DNA from: Rummeliibacillus sp. POC4
GTDB lineage: Bacteria > Bacillota > Bacilli > Bacillales_A > Planococcaceae
Length of the DNA: 64,000 bases
NCBI RefSeq assembly: GCF_003576525.1
Contig: NZ_QWUA01000004.1
Span: 124,001 to 188,000, forward strand
Direction: 5' to 3'
Numbering within the stretch: the stretch's first letter is position 1; each line of letters begins with the position of its first letter. Below the pieces are notes generated by a model. It did not search any database and was not told the origin of the DNA. It was given only the letters and a program-made list of their open reading frames with translations. The position numbers were made by a program, and so were the translations under genes. Positions 30,693 to 40,806 of this stretch are shown here, piece after piece.

Positions 30693-30713
30693 TTAGTAAG
30701 GCAGGAGGATTGT

Positions 30714-31196
30714 ATGAGCAAAGTTACAACTGAAGTAGAACAACTCGTAACACCAATTGTAGAAAGCTTGAATCTTGAGTTAGTTGAAGTAGAATTTGTC
30801 AAAGAAGGTCGTGATTGGTTTCTACGCGTTTATGTGGATACTCCTGAAGGAAGCATTGACATTGAACAATGCGCACAAGTAAGTGAATTATTAAGTGTTA
30901 AATTGGATGAAGTTGATCCAATTGAACAAAATTATTTTCTTGAAGTCTCCTCTCCAGGAGCAGAACGTCCACTTAAAAAAGATGCAGATTTTGAAAAGTC
31001 AATCGGTCAATTTGTGCATATTAAATCATATGAAGCCATTAATGGCATGAAAGAATTTGAAGGGTATTTAAAATCGTATACAGACCAAGGCGCTGAGCTA
31101 GCTGTACAGATTAAAACAAGAAAAATTACAGTTCTAATACCGAAAGATAAAATTGCAAAAGCTCGCTTAGCAATCGATTTTTCAGCAGAACGTTAA
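30714..31196 (+). CDS. rimP: Ribosome maturation factor RimP
   Basis: 160 residues. An N-terminal alpha/beta domain ([20 protein letters not shown]) and the conserved [13 protein letters not shown] signature lead to an SH3-like C-terminal domain. It assists 30S assembly. I chose ATG 30714 with CAGGAGG at 30702-30708; the open frame reaches back through the leader hairpin, which is non-coding. It is the first gene of the nusA-infB operon, as in most bacteria. Confidence 0.95.
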   Translation: MSKVTTEVEQLVTPIVESLNLELVEVEFVKEGRDWFLRVYVDTPEGSIDIEQCAQVSELLSVKLDEVDPIEQNYFLEVSSPGAERPLKKDADFEKSIGQFVHIKSYEAINGMKEFEGYLKSYTDQGAELAVQIKTRKITVLIPKDKIAKARLAIDFSAER

Positions 31197-31216
31197 CTTT
31201 AGGAGTGAAATAGTCA

Positions 31217-32362
31217 ATGAGTAAGGAATTAGTCGGTGCTCTTAATGCACTTGAAGCGAAAGGTATCTCAAAAGAGGTTATCGTCGAAGCAATTGAGGCA
31301 GCACTTATTAATGCATATAAAAAGAATTATAACCAAGCAGCAAATGTCCGCGTAGACTTAAATTTAGAACGAGGTACAATGCATTTATACTCTCGTAAAG
31401 ATGTTGTTGATGAAGTGGATGATGAACGTCTACAAATTTCTTTAGAAGAAGCGAAAAAAATCAACCCTAATTATGAAATAGGCGATATCGTGGAAGAAGA
31501 AGAAACACCTCGTAACTTTGGTCGTATTGCTGCTACAACTGCAAAACAAATTGTTACACAACGCTTCCGTGAAGCTGAACGTGGTATTGTGTACGAAGAA
31601 TATGTAGACCGTGCAGATGACATTATTAATGGTGTTGTAGAACGCTTAGATCCTCGTAACATTTATGTAGGAATTGGTAAAATTGAAGCGGTTCTTCCTC
31701 AAAACGAACAAATTCCTGGTGAAGTATATAAACCACATGATCGTATCAAAGTTTATATTACGAAAGTTGAACGAACTTCACGTGGACCACAAGTATTTGT
31801 TTCAAGAACTCATCCAGGCTTACTACGTCGTCTATTTGAACTTGAAGTACCAGAAATCTTCGAAGGTGTTGTAGAAATCAAATCTATCGCTCGTGAAGCT
31901 GGAGATCGCTCTAAAATTTCTGTATTAGCTCATAATGAAGAAGTAGATCCAGTTGGATCATGTGTAGGTGCAAAAGGTGCACGTGTTCAAGCAATTGTCA
32001 ATGAATTACACGATGAAAAAATTGATATCGTGGAATGGTCAGAAGACCCTGTTGTATTTGTAGCCAATGCGTTAAGCCCTTCTCAAGTACTAGATGTACA
32101 AGTGAACGAAGAAGAAAAGTCAACAACAGTTGTTGTACCAGATTATCAATTATCACTTGCAATTGGTAAACGCGGTCAAAATGCAAGACTTGCTGCAAAA
32201 CTTACTGGTTGGAAAATCGATATTAAAAGTGAAACAGATGCTACAGAGTTAGGAATTTATCCTCGCCAAGAAGCACAAACTGATGTTTATAAAGATATCG
32301 ATGAAGAAAATGATAATAACGAAGATGTAATAGTGGACTTATATAAAGACGACGAAGAATAA
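31217..32362 (+). CDS. nusA: Transcription termination/antitermination factor NusA
   Basis: 381 residues: N-terminal RNA polymerase-binding domain (about 1-125), S1 domain (about 135-200), and two KH domains (about 200-345) with DPVGSCVGAKGARVQAIV and LAIGKRGQNARLAAKL. The C-terminus is a short acidic tail without the extra repeats of E. coli NusA, as in Firmicutes. It controls pausing and termination. TTTAGGAG precedes ATG 31217. Confidence 0.97.
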   Translation: MSKELVGALNALEAKGISKEVIVEAIEAALINAYKKNYNQAANVRVDLNLERGTMHLYSRKDVVDEVDDERLQISLEEAKKINPNYEIGDIVEEEETPRNFGRIAATTAKQIVTQRFREAERGIVYEEYVDRADDIINGVVERLDPRNIYVGIGKIEAVLPQNEQIPGEVYKPHDRIKVYITKVERTSRGPQVFVSRTHPGLLRRLFELEVPEIFEGVVEIKSIAREAGDRSKISVLAHNEEVDPVGSCVGAKGARVQAIVNELHDEKIDIVEWSEDPVVFVANALSPSQVLDVQVNEEEKSTTVVVPDYQLSLAIGKRGQNARLAAKLTGWKIDIKSETDATELGIYPRQEAQTDVYKDIDEENDNNEDVIVDLYKDDEE

Positions 32363-32436
32363 GAAGAGTGAAAATAATTAGTAGGATTTTATATCCTATT
32401 CATTAACTCTTAACGCCAGAAGAAAGGTGAGTTCTG

Positions 32437-32715
32437 ATGCCGATCAATCGTAAAGTACCTTTAAGAAAATGTATCGCAACAGGCGAAATGCTTCCCAAAA
32501 AAGAAATGATTCGTGTTGTCCGTTCGAAAGAGGGAGAAGTAACAGTTGATTTAACAGGTAAAAAATCTGGCCGTGGTGCATACGTTTCAAAATCTGAAAA
32601 TGCAATTAAAATGGCAAAAGAAAGAAATATCTTTGAACGTCAACTTGAAGTGAAAATTCCTGATGAAGTATTTGATGATTTATTGGCAATCGTTCGTAAG
32701 GAACAAAAGGCATGA
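32437..32715 (+). CDS. rnpM: YlxR (RnpM) family RNA-binding protein
   Basis: 92 residues. It has the YlxR signature: KVPLRKCIATGEMLPKKEMIR at the start and KKSGRGAYVSKS in the middle. Members bind RNA, and the B. subtilis protein has been described as an RNase P modulator. A 74-base gap after nusA holds a small TAGGAT/ATCCTA hairpin. AAAGGTGAG precedes ATG 32437. The stop overlaps the next gene by 4 bases. Confidence 0.92.
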   Translation: MPINRKVPLRKCIATGEMLPKKEMIRVVRSKEGEVTVDLTGKKSGRGAYVSKSENAIKMAKERNIFERQLEVKIPDEVFDDLLAIVRKEQKA

Positions 32716-33023
32716 ATCAACAACAAGCAATTTTTAATTTATTGGGTTTAGCAGCTCGTGCACGAAAAATCGTTACCGGAGAAGAACAAGTTATTAAAGA
32801 AGTCCGAGGACAAAACGCAAAACTTGTTATTTTATCTACGGATGCTTCGAAAAATACACGAAAAAAAATGCAAGATAAATGTAATTCTTTTAACGTTGAG
32901 CTACATGAGTTTGCAACAAGAGATTTTCTCGGACACGCTATTGGTAGGGAGGCGAGAGTTTCCGTAGCTATTATGGACAGTGGATTTGCTAAAAAGCTGT
33001 CTGAGCTACTCAACGAAATCTAA
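32712..33023 (+). CDS. rplGA: YlxQ, L7Ae-family kink-turn RNA-binding protein
   Basis: 103 residues with an L7Ae/L30e fold: [36 protein letters not shown] and a C-terminal [15 protein letters not shown]. Such proteins bind kink-turn RNAs; the cellular target of YlxQ is not settled. The ATGA overlap with ylxR implies coupling, and the nusA-ylxR-ylxQ-infB order is standard for Firmicutes. Confidence 0.92.
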   Translation: MNQQQAIFNLLGLAARARKIVTGEEQVIKEVRGQNAKLVILSTDASKNTRKKMQDKCNSFNVELHEFATRDFLGHAIGREARVSVAIMDSGFAKKLSELLNEI

Positions 33024-33037
33024 CCGGGGGTGAATGC

Positions 33038-35308
33038 ATGACAAAATTACGAGTTCATGAATATGCGAAACAAGTAAATAAGTCAAGTAAAGAAGTTATA
33101 GAACAATTATCAAAGCTCCATATTGACGTAAAGAATCATATGTCAATGTTAGAAAAAGACGCAATAGGCAAATTGGATGGTATATTTTCAAAGAAAAAGA
33201 GTAATCATACCACTCAACAAAAAAGTGAACAAAAGGGACAGCCAGGAACTCGTCCTGTAGCAAGAAAAAATAGTCCTGCTCAAACAAAACAAATAAATAC
33301 CCAAGGAAGTACCATGAATAATAATTCGACCTCAAAAGATCATTCAAAACCAAAAAATAATTCTAATAATAATAATAATCAAAGTCATTCGAAAAATAGT
33401 AACAATAACCAAAATCGCGGTGGACGAAACGGAAATGCTCAAGGTGGCAATCGTAACTTCAACCAAAGAAGAAAACCGGGCATTCATGGCGGACAACGTC
33501 GTAAAAACCGTCCGCAACCAGCTCCACAACCTGCAGTTAAAAAAGAATTACCAGAAAAAATTACTTTCTTTGAATCTTTATCAGTTGGCGAATTAGCAAA
33601 AAAATTAGGTCGTGAACCTTCTGAAATTATTAAAAAATTATTTATGCTTGGTGTAATGGCAACGATTAACCAAGAATTGGATCAAGATGCCATCGAACTA
33701 ATTTGTGCTGATTACGGTGTTGAAGTAGAAGAAGAAGTACGTATAGATATTACAGATTTAGATACTTATTTTGAAGAAGACGAAAATGAAGACCAAGATA
33801 ATCTTCAAGAACGTCCACCAGTTGTAACAATTATGGGACACGTTGACCATGGTAAAACAACATTACTTGATTCTATTCGTAATACAAAAGTAACTGAAGG
33901 AGAAGCCGGTGGTATTACACAACATATCGGTGCTTATCAAGTTGTTGTAAAAGGTAAGAAAATCACTTTCCTAGATACACCAGGACACGCAGCATTTACA
34001 ACAATGCGTGCACGTGGAGCCAAAATTACAGATTTAACAATTTTAGTTGTTGCTGCTGATGATGGTGTTATGCCTCAAACAATTGAAGCGATTAACCATG
34101 CAAAAGCTGCTGAAGTTCCAATTATTGTAGCGGTAAACAAAATGGATAAACCTACTGCAAACCCTGACCGTGTTATGCAAGAATTAACTGAACATGGACT
34201 AATTCCTGAGGATTGGGGTGGCGATACAATCTTTGTACCAATTTCAGCACTTACAGGTGATGGAATCGATCAATTACTTGAAATGATTTTGCTAGTTTCT
34301 GAAGTAGGAGAACTAAAAGCAAATCCTAAACGTCGTGCATTAGGTTCAGTTATTGAGGCACAATTAGATAAAGGACGCGGTTCCGTTGCTACATTATTAG
34401 TACAAAACGGTACATTAAACGTTGGTGATCCTATTGTAGTAGGTCATACATACGGTCGTGTCCGCGCGATGGTCAATGACTTGGGTCGACGTGTAAAATC
34501 TGCTGGTCCATCAACACCAGTTGAAATTACTGGTTTAAATGAAGTGCCTCAAGCAGGCGATCGATTCGTTGTTTTTGAAGATGAAAAAACAGCTCGTCAA
34601 GTTGGTGAAGCTCGTGAATCTACTGCAATTCAAGCTCAACGTTCAGAAAAACAACGTGTAACATTAGATAACTTGTTTGAACAAATGAAACAAGGCGATA
34701 TGAAAGAGTTAAATCTAATCGTAAAAGCTGATGTACAAGGTACTGTTGAAGCAATGGCAGCTTCATTGATGAAAATTGATGTAGAAGGCGTAAATGTAAA
34801 AATCATTCACACGGGTGCTGGTGCAATTACTGAATCAGATATCGCACTTGCAGCAGCTTCAAATGCAATTGTAATTGGATTCAATGTACGACCTGATATT
34901 AATGCAAAACGCGTTGCTGAAGCAGAAGGTGTAGATATTCGCCTTCACAAAATCATTTATAAAGTAATCGAAGAAATTGAATCTGCGATGAAAGGTCTAC
35001 TTGATCCTGAATTCGAAGAAAAAGTAATTGGTTCTGCAGAAATTCGTGAAACATTTAAAGTTTCAAAAGTGGGTACAATTGCTGGTGGTTATGTCACTGA
35101 AGGTAAGTTAACACGTGATAGTGGCGTTCGTGTCATCCGTGATGGTATTGTTGTCTTTGAAGGGGAATTAGATTCCTTAAAACGTTTCAAGGACGATGCC
35201 AAAGAAGTGGCAAAAGGATACGAATGTGGCTTTACCGTTAAAGACTACAACGATATTAAAGTTGGAGACGAAATTGAAGCATTTATTATGGAAGAGATTA
35301 AACGCTAA
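33038..35308 (+). CDS. infB: Translation initiation factor IF-2
   Basis: 756 residues: an N-terminal IF2N motif ([20 protein letters not shown]), a long Asn/Gln/Arg-rich disordered linker (about 50-165, including an AAT-repeat-encoded Asn run), a second IF2N, the GTPase domain ([27 protein letters not shown] near 265-395), and C-terminal domains II-IV that bind fMet-tRNA. GGGGGTG precedes ATG 33038. The stop overlaps ylxP by one base. Confidence 0.98.
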   Translation: MTKLRVHEYAKQVNKSSKEVIEQLSKLHIDVKNHMSMLEKDAIGKLDGIFSKKKSNHTTQQKSEQKGQPGTRPVARKNSPAQTKQINTQGSTMNNNSTSKDHSKPKNNSNNNNNQSHSKNSNNNQNRGGRNGNAQGGNRNFNQRRKPGIHGGQRRKNRPQPAPQPAVKKELPEKITFFESLSVGELAKKLGREPSEIIKKLFMLGVMATINQELDQDAIELICADYGVEVEEEVRIDITDLDTYFEEDENEDQDNLQERPPVVTIMGHVDHGKTTLLDSIRNTKVTEGEAGGITQHIGAYQVVVKGKKITFLDTPGHAAFTTMRARGAKITDLTILVVAADDGVMPQTIEAINHAKAAEVPIIVAVNKMDKPTANPDRVMQELTEHGLIPEDWGGDTIFVPISALTGDGIDQLLEMILLVSEVGELKANPKRRALGSVIEAQLDKGRGSVATLLVQNGTLNVGDPIVVGHTYGRVRAMVNDLGRRVKSAGPSTPVEITGLNEVPQAGDRFVVFEDEKTARQVGEARESTAIQAQRSEKQRVTLDNLFEQMKQGDMKELNLIVKADVQGTVEAMAASLMKIDVEGVNVKIIHTGAGAITESDIALAAASNAIVIGFNVRPDINAKRVAEAEGVDIRLHKIIYKVIEEIESAMKGLLDPEFEEKVIGSAEIRETFKVSKVGTIAGGYVTEGKLTRDSGVRVIRDGIVVFEGELDSLKRFKDDAKEVAKGYECGFTVKDYNDIKVGDEIEAFIMEEIKR

Positions 35309-35586
35309 TGATCGTTTATGCAGAGTGTGAATTTATCGTCCCTTCTGCGCATTCGCTAAAAGAGAAAAGAGCTGTATTACAACGTATGATTACTCGTACA
35401 AAACAAAAATACAATGTCTCTATAGCGGAAATTGATCATCAAGATGTTTGGCAAAGAACGCTCTTAGCACTTGTTTCTGTTGCTTCTACCCAACAAGCGG
35501 CTGAAAAAGAACTGAAACGCGCAATTGCCTTTTTAGAATCTTATCCCGAATGGCAATGTCTCAATATACATCAAGAGTTTTTATAG
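35308..35586 (+). CDS. ylxP: YlxP, DUF503 family protein
   Basis: 92 residues of the DUF503 family: [20 protein letters not shown], then VSIAEIDHQDVWQRTLLALV. Function is not established; its constant position between infB and rbfA suggests a link to ribosome assembly (inference). It is coupled to infB by a TAATG junction. Confidence 0.9.
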   Translation: MIVYAECEFIVPSAHSLKEKRAVLQRMITRTKQKYNVSIAEIDHQDVWQRTLLALVSVASTQQAAEKELKRAIAFLESYPEWQCLNIHQEFL

Positions 35587-35605
35587 AAATTGAGGTGAAA
35601 CGATT

Positions 35606-35956
35606 ATGTCAATGCGCTCTAACCGTGTTGCAGAACAAATGAAAAAAGAACTTGCGGATATCATTAGCCGAAAGTTAAAAGATCCAAGAGTAGGATTTGT
35701 TACTGTAACAGACGTAGATGTGACTGGTGACTTACAACAAGCAACTGTATATATTACTTGCTTAGGTACTGAAAGAGAACGTCAAGATACTATGAAAGGT
35801 CTTGAAAAAGCAAAAGGCTTTATTCGTTCTGAAATTAGCCATCGTATTCGTTTACGAATTACACCCGAAATTTCATTTGAGTTTGACTCATCTGTTGAGT
35901 ACGGTAATCGAATTGACACATTGTTACGTCAACTTAACGATTCACAAGAGCAATAA
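35606..35956 (+). CDS. rbfA: Ribosome-binding factor A
   Basis: 116 residues, KH-like fold. Typical segments are [35 protein letters not shown] and [19 protein letters not shown]. It acts on the 16S 5' helix in 30S maturation. GAGGTGAAA precedes ATG 35606. It is the last gene before a strong terminator. Confidence 0.97.
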   Translation: MSMRSNRVAEQMKKELADIISRKLKDPRVGFVTVTDVDVTGDLQQATVYITCLGTERERQDTMKGLEKAKGFIRSEISHRIRLRITPEISFEFDSSVEYGNRIDTLLRQLNDSQEQ

Positions 35957-35959
35957 TCG

Positions 35960-35995
35960 AAAAAGCCTGCAGATTCATTTTTTGCAGGCTTTTTC
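35960..35995 (+). terminator. Terminator at the end of the rimP-rbfA operon
   Basis: 12-bp perfect stem AAAAAGCCTGCA/TGCAGGCTTTTT with an 11-base loop; the T-run is in the 3' arm. Confidence 0.88.
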
Positions 35996-36076
35996 TAATA
36001 TAATTATCGAAGACAACATCTCTTAAATTAGAGTGTTTAACTTTAAAGTATTTTATAAGTAAAGGTGTGAACATTC

Positions 36077-36991
36077 ATGCAGCACGGTATTCTTCCATTA
36101 TGGAAAGAACGAGGTATGACTTCTCATGATTGCGTATTTAAAATACGTAAAATCTTACATACCAAAAAAGTAGGCCATACAGGAACATTAGATCCTGGTG
36201 TTGAAGGCATATTGCCTATTTGTATAGGTAATGCTACAAGACTAGCTGAATATCTAACTGATGCTGGAAAAGAGTATGAAGCAATCATCGAGATTGGGAC
36301 AACTACCACAACAGAAGATGCGGAAGGTGAAGTTGTAGAGGAAGATTCAACAGAGAAGCATATTACTCGTGAGCAACTATTAAATGCGCTAAACTCATTA
36401 ACAGGGGTAATTTCTCAGACGCCGCCTATGTTTTCGGCAGTTAAAGTAAATGGACGCAAATTATATGAATATGCTCGACAAGGAGAGACAGTTGAACGTC
36501 CTACACGTCAAATAACAATCTATTCTTTACAATTACTAGATGATCGTCAAGATTATTTTGGAAAGACAATTACTTTCCCTGTTCGCATTGCTTGTAGTAA
36601 AGGAACCTATATTCGAACATTAGCTGTTCAAATAGGTGAGGCTCTAGGCTATCCTGCGCATATGGCCTCTTTAGTACGCACAAAATCTGGTACATTTACA
36701 AAAGAGGATTGTGTCACATTAGCTCAATTGCAGGAATTAATGGAAAATGGTCAGTTAAACGAATGTATTAAGCCATTAGAATATGCATTAATAGATTACC
36801 CTCAGTTTGAAATTACAGCGGAAAATCATAAGAAAATTATAAATGGTCAAGTATTACCAATGCATCCTTCTCTTGAAGAACATGATAAAATAGTTTATAT
36901 GGAAAATGACAAAGCGGTTGCTGTCTATGTAAAGCATCCGGAGAAAAAGGGACTTATGAAACCAGAAAAAATGTTCCCTAAAGTTGATTAG
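36077..36991 (+). CDS. truB: tRNA pseudouridine-55 synthase
   Basis: 304 residues. The catalytic Asp is in GHTGTLDPGVEGILP, and the KEYEAIIEIG, PPMFSAVKVNGRKLYEYAR and C-terminal PUA-like region are typical. It modifies U55 in tRNA. AAAGGTG precedes ATG 36077. It follows a terminator, and I see no clear promoter in the 80-base gap. Confidence 0.96.
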   Translation: MQHGILPLWKERGMTSHDCVFKIRKILHTKKVGHTGTLDPGVEGILPICIGNATRLAEYLTDAGKEYEAIIEIGTTTTTEDAEGEVVEEDSTEKHITREQLLNALNSLTGVISQTPPMFSAVKVNGRKLYEYARQGETVERPTRQITIYSLQLLDDRQDYFGKTITFPVRIACSKGTYIRTLAVQIGEALGYPAHMASLVRTKSGTFTKEDCVTLAQLQELMENGQLNECIKPLEYALIDYPQFEITAENHKKIINGQVLPMHPSLEEHDKIVYMENDKAVAVYVKHPEKKGLMKPEKMFPKVD

Positions 36992-37002
36992 GAGGCAGTC
37001 GC

Positions 37003-37950
37003 ATGAAAGTTATTCAACTGATGTACCCTTATCAAATCAGTTCAGATAAAATCGAGGGCCCATATTCTTTAGCAATTGGATTCTTCGATGGGGTTCATCG
37101 TGGGCACCAAGCTGTTATTAAACAAGCAAAGAAACAAGCAGAGCAAAAAAATTTAAAATTAGCCGTTATGACGTTTGATCCACATCCATCGATTGTGTTA
37201 GGACAACGTAAGGAACAGGTATTTTATATTACGCCTTTAAAACAAAAATTAGAGATACTAGAAGAACTTGAAGTAGATACTGTATTTGTTGTTCGATTTA
37301 CTTCTGACTTTGCTAAGTTAAGTCCACAACAATTTGTTGATATATTTATTCGCAATTTAACGATTAAACATGTTACAGCAGGATTCGACTTTACATTTGG
37401 TGCAATGGGACGTGGTACGATGAAGGATTTACATGAAATGAGTAATGGAGATTACGAAGTATCTATAGTTGAAAAACAGCAACAGGATTCTGATAAGATT
37501 AGTTCAACACGTATCCGACATGCCTTAAAAGAAGGAGATATGGAGTTAGTACGTGAACTTCTTGGAAGACCTTATCAAATTCCTGGTATCGTAGTACACG
37601 GAGATAAACGTGGCCGTCAAATTGGCTTTCCAACTGCGAATGTACAAGAAGCTGAAGGAACATTCATCCCTGCTATTGGCGTATACGCTGTAAGATTACA
37701 AGTGCAAAATGAATGGCATGATGGCGTATGTAATGTAGGGTATAAACCAACATTTAAAAATCCTGATGAAAAGAATTTAACTATTGAAGTATTTATTAAT
37801 AATTTTGATAAGAATATCTACGGTGAAGAAGTTAAAGTGGATTGGTATAAATATCTTCGTGGCGAGAAAAAATTTGATGGGATAGATTCATTAAAGGCAC
37901 AAATTGAATTAGATAAAGAAAGTGCAATGGAATATTTAAGTCATTGCTAA
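37003..37950 (+). CDS. ribF: Bifunctional riboflavin kinase/FAD synthetase
   Basis: 315 residues. The N-terminal FMN adenylyltransferase domain has AIGFFDGVHRGHQ and SSTRIRHAL; the C-terminal riboflavin kinase domain (about 185-315) has GRQIGFPTANV. It converts riboflavin to FMN and FAD. TAGGAGGC precedes ATG 37003, 11 bases after truB. Confidence 0.96.
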   Translation: MKVIQLMYPYQISSDKIEGPYSLAIGFFDGVHRGHQAVIKQAKKQAEQKNLKLAVMTFDPHPSIVLGQRKEQVFYITPLKQKLEILEELEVDTVFVVRFTSDFAKLSPQQFVDIFIRNLTIKHVTAGFDFTFGAMGRGTMKDLHEMSNGDYEVSIVEKQQQDSDKISSTRIRHALKEGDMELVRELLGRPYQIPGIVVHGDKRGRQIGFPTANVQEAEGTFIPAIGVYAVRLQVQNEWHDGVCNVGYKPTFKNPDEKNLTIEVFINNFDKNIYGEEVKVDWYKYLRGEKKFDGIDSLKAQIELDKESAMEYLSHC

Positions 37951-37973
37951 TTCACTTAACCAATTAAATATAG

Positions 37974-38002
37974 TTGCATGAGCATCATCTTTATGTTAAT
38001 AT
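37974..38002 (+). promoter_or_regulatory. Sigma-A promoter of rpsO
   Basis: TTGCAT (37974-37979), 17-base spacer, TAATAT (37997-38002) with TG one base upstream of the -10. Confidence 0.65.
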
Positions 38003-38008
38003 TTTTAA

Positions 38009-38111
38009 AGTGATTTGTTTGCGCATATCACTAAACCTTTACTTGGCACATCGAATCACCAACGTGTTGCTCAGTAATTGGGGATATTTCAATTTTTAGG
38101 AGGTGAATAGG
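38009..38111 (+). promoter_or_regulatory. Structured rpsO leader, candidate S15 autoregulatory element
   Basis: Two helices can form in the roughly 100-base leader: AGTGAT/ATCACT (38009-38014 with 38027-38032), and TTACT/AGTAA (38039-38043 with 38073-38077) continued by GC/GC and ACA/TGT after an internal loop. Many bacteria regulate rpsO by S15 binding its own leader. Whether this leader is recognised by S15 is inferred, not shown. Confidence 0.45.
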
Positions 38112-38381
38112 ATGGCACTAACAAAAGAACGTAAAAACGAAATCATTGCTGAATTCCGTACACACGAAAGTGATACTGGTTCACCAGAAGTTCAAATCGC
38201 TGTCCTTACGGAAGAGATTAACAACTTAAACGAACATTTACGTGTTCACAAAAAAGACCACCACTCTCGTCGCGGTTTATTCAAAATGGTTGGACGTCGT
38301 CGTAACTTATTAAAATATTTACGTGAAAATGACGTACCACGTTACCGTGAAATCATTACAAAACTCGGCTTACGTCGATAA
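38112..38381 (+). CDS. rpsO: 30S ribosomal protein S15
   Basis: 89 residues, the standard length. It includes [20 protein letters not shown], the [18 protein letters not shown] helix and the basic [11 protein letters not shown] segment. S15 binds 16S rRNA at the central-domain three-way junction. ATG 38112 follows AGGAGGTG (38098-38105); an in-frame GTG at 38103 lies within that site. Confidence 0.98.
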   Translation: MALTKERKNEIIAEFRTHESDTGSPEVQIAVLTEEINNLNEHLRVHKKDHHSRRGLFKMVGRRRNLLKYLRENDVPRYREIITKLGLRR

Positions 38382-38395
38382 AATGCACTTTTGTG

Positions 38396-38420
38396 AAAGC
38401 GGGCTTGTCCCGCTTTTTCT
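38396..38420 (+). terminator. Terminator after rpsO
   Basis: 8-bp stem AAAGCGGG/CCCGCTTT with a CTTGT loop and TTTTTCTTT tail. Confidence 0.85.
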
Positions 38421-38511
38421 TTATGCTTCTATAATTCCATCTATAAATACAACCTCCTAGATCCTAATAGAAGTTGAATTTAGAGAAATGTTTCGCAATG
38501 CATAATAATTT

Positions 38512-38540
38512 TTGATAAACTACAAGTAACTACATAACAT
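38512..38540 (+). promoter_or_regulatory. Possible sigma-A promoter of pnp
   Basis: TTGATA (38512-38517), 17-base spacer, TAACAT (38535-38540). It would give a 5' leader of about 40 bases before pnp. Confidence 0.45.
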
Positions 38541-38587
38541 AAATATATATGTCATTAGGTTTTCTTTTTAAGAGAGGAGTTCAATAC

Positions 38588-40696
38588 ATGGACGAAAAAA
38601 AGGTTTTTACCTATGAATGGGCAGGACGACCTTTACAAATTGAAGTTGGTCAGCTCGCAAAACAAGCTAATGGGGCGGTTATGGTTCGTTATGGAGAATC
38701 GGCTGTATTATGTAATGCAACGATGTCTAAACAACCTAAACAAGCAGATTTCTTCCCATTAACAGTTAACTATGAAGAAAAATTATATGCTGCTGGTAAA
38801 ATTCCAGGAGGCTTTATCAAACGTGAAGGACGTCCTTCTGAGAAAGCAATATTAACATCTCGATTAATTGACCGTCCAATTCGTCCTCTTTTCCCGGACG
38901 GATTCCGTAACGAAGTACAAGTAATCTCTATGGTAATGTCAGCAGATGCTGATTGTAGTACTGAAATGGCAGCAATGCTTGGATCATCATTAGCGCTTAT
39001 GGTATCTGATATTCCATTTGATGGACCAATTGCTGGCGTTCAAGTAGGTATGATTAATGACGAATTCATTGTGAACCCTACAGTTGAACAATGGAAAGAC
39101 TCTGTCATCAATTTGACAGTTGCAGGTACAAAAGATGCGATTAATATGGTTGAAGCCGGTGCGTTAGAAGTACCAGAAGAAACTATGCTTGAAGCAATCA
39201 TGTTCGGTCATGAAGAAATCAAAAAATTGATCGCATTCCAAGAAAAAGTAACTGCTGAAGCTGGTAAAGAAAAAATCGAAGTAGTTCTTCATGAATTAGA
39301 TCCAGAACTAACTGCATCTATTACTTCTGAATATGAAGAAAAAATGAATGCAGCTATCCAAACTCACGAAAAACATGCTCGTGATGAAGCAATTGAAGCT
39401 GTTAAAGCAGAAGTTGTAGCGAAATTTGAAGAACAAGAAGCAGACGAAGATACTTTAAAACAAGTAAATCAAATTTTAGATAAAATGGTAAAAGAAGAAG
39501 TTCGTCGTTTAATCACAGAAGAAAAAATCCGCCCTGATGGCCGTAAATTGGATGAAATTCGTCCATTATCTTCTGAAGTAGGCTTACTACCACGTGCTCA
39601 TGGTTCAGGCTTATTCACTCGTGGACAAACTCAAGCGTTATCTATTTGTACTTTAGGCGCATTAAGCGACGTACAAATTATTGATGGTCTTGGAGTTGAA
39701 GAGTCTAAACGATTCATGCACCATTATAACTTCCCACAATTCTCTGTAGGTGAAACTGGTCCAATTCGTGCACCAGGTCGTCGTGAAATTGGTCATGGTG
39801 CTCTAGGTGAACGTGCATTATCAGCAATTATTCCAGATGAAAAAGACTTCCCTTACACTATTCGTTGTGTATCTGAAGTGTTGGAATCTAATGGATCTAC
39901 TTCACAAGCAAGTATTTGTGGCTCATGTCTTGCACTTATGGATGCAGGTGTTCCAATTAAAGCGCCTGTAGCTGGTATTGCAATGGGACTTGTCAAAAAA
40001 GGCGATTATTATTCAATCTTAACTGATATCCAAGGTATGGAAGATCACCTTGGTGATATGGACTTTAAAGTAGCAGGTACTGCTAAAGGTGTAACTGCAC
40101 TTCAAATGGATATTAAAATTGATGGACTTTCTCGTGAAATCCTCCATGAAGCTTTAGTTCAAGCAAAACGTGGTCGTATGATTATTCTCGATTCAATGCT
40201 TGCAACACTTTCTGGCCCAAGAGAACATCTTTCAAAATATGCACCAAAAATCAAAAGTATTCATATTAATCCAGATAAAATCCGCGATGTTATCGGACCT
40301 GGTGGTAAACAAATCAATAAAATTATCGAAGAAACTGGCGTGAAGATTGATACTGAACAAGATGGTACTATATTCATCTCATCTTCAGATGAAGAAATGA
40401 TTACACGTGCAAAAGGCATCATTGAAAATATTGTTCGCGAAGCAAAAGTTGGCGAATACTATATGGGTAAAGTAAAACGTATTGAAAAATTCGGCGCATT
40501 CCTTGAAATTTTCCCAGGAAAAGACGGTTTACTTCACATTTCTGAAATTCAAGAAGAACGTACAAAAGCTGTGGAAGATGTATTGAAAATTGACGATGAA
40601 TTATTAGTAAAAGTCATCGAAATCGATCGCCAAGGTCGCGTTAATTTATCTCGTAAAGCAGTGCTTAAAGAAGAAAAAGAACGTCAAGAAAAATAA
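38588..40696 (+). CDS. pnp: Polynucleotide phosphorylase
   Basis: 702 residues: first RNase PH domain (about 1-145), helical domain, second RNase PH domain (about 315-540), KH domain ([18 protein letters not shown] near 565), and S1 domain (about 620-690). It degrades RNA 3' to 5' by phosphorolysis and is part of the RNA decay machinery with RNase J/Y. I chose ATG 38588 with AGAGGAG at 38573-38579; the frame is open upstream to 38549 without family similarity. Confidence 0.98.
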   Translation: MDEKKVFTYEWAGRPLQIEVGQLAKQANGAVMVRYGESAVLCNATMSKQPKQADFFPLTVNYEEKLYAAGKIPGGFIKREGRPSEKAILTSRLIDRPIRPLFPDGFRNEVQVISMVMSADADCSTEMAAMLGSSLALMVSDIPFDGPIAGVQVGMINDEFIVNPTVEQWKDSVINLTVAGTKDAINMVEAGALEVPEETMLEAIMFGHEEIKKLIAFQEKVTAEAGKEKIEVVLHELDPELTASITSEYEEKMNAAIQTHEKHARDEAIEAVKAEVVAKFEEQEADEDTLKQVNQILDKMVKEEVRRLITEEKIRPDGRKLDEIRPLSSEVGLLPRAHGSGLFTRGQTQALSICTLGALSDVQIIDGLGVEESKRFMHHYNFPQFSVGETGPIRAPGRREIGHGALGERALSAIIPDEKDFPYTIRCVSEVLESNGSTSQASICGSCLALMDAGVPIKAPVAGIAMGLVKKGDYYSILTDIQGMEDHLGDMDFKVAGTAKGVTALQMDIKIDGLSREILHEALVQAKRGRMIILDSMLATLSGPREHLSKYAPKIKSIHINPDKIRDVIGPGGKQINKIIEETGVKIDTEQDGTIFISSSDEEMITRAKGIIENIVREAKVGEYYMGKVKRIEKFGAFLEIFPGKDGLLHISEIQEERTKAVEDVLKIDDELLVKVIEIDRQGRVNLSRKAVLKEEKERQEK

Positions 40697-40742
40697 TAGC
40701 GGAAATATTATAGCTATCGCATCATCATTACAAAATAAAATC

Positions 40743-40787
40743 ACGAGGTTGCCAGTAATAGAACTCTACTACTGCAGCCTCGTTTTT
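40743..40787 (+). terminator. Terminator after pnp
   Basis: ACGAGGTTGCCAGTA pairs with TACTGCAGCCTCGT with one bulged C and one T-G pair; the tail is TTTTT. Confidence 0.85.
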
Positions 40788-40806
40788 ACATTAAGGAGGA
40801 TATTAC

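Noticed and set aside
36036-36059. TTTAAC/TATAAG as a truB promoter
   Set aside because: The spacer is 12 bases, too short for sigma-A.
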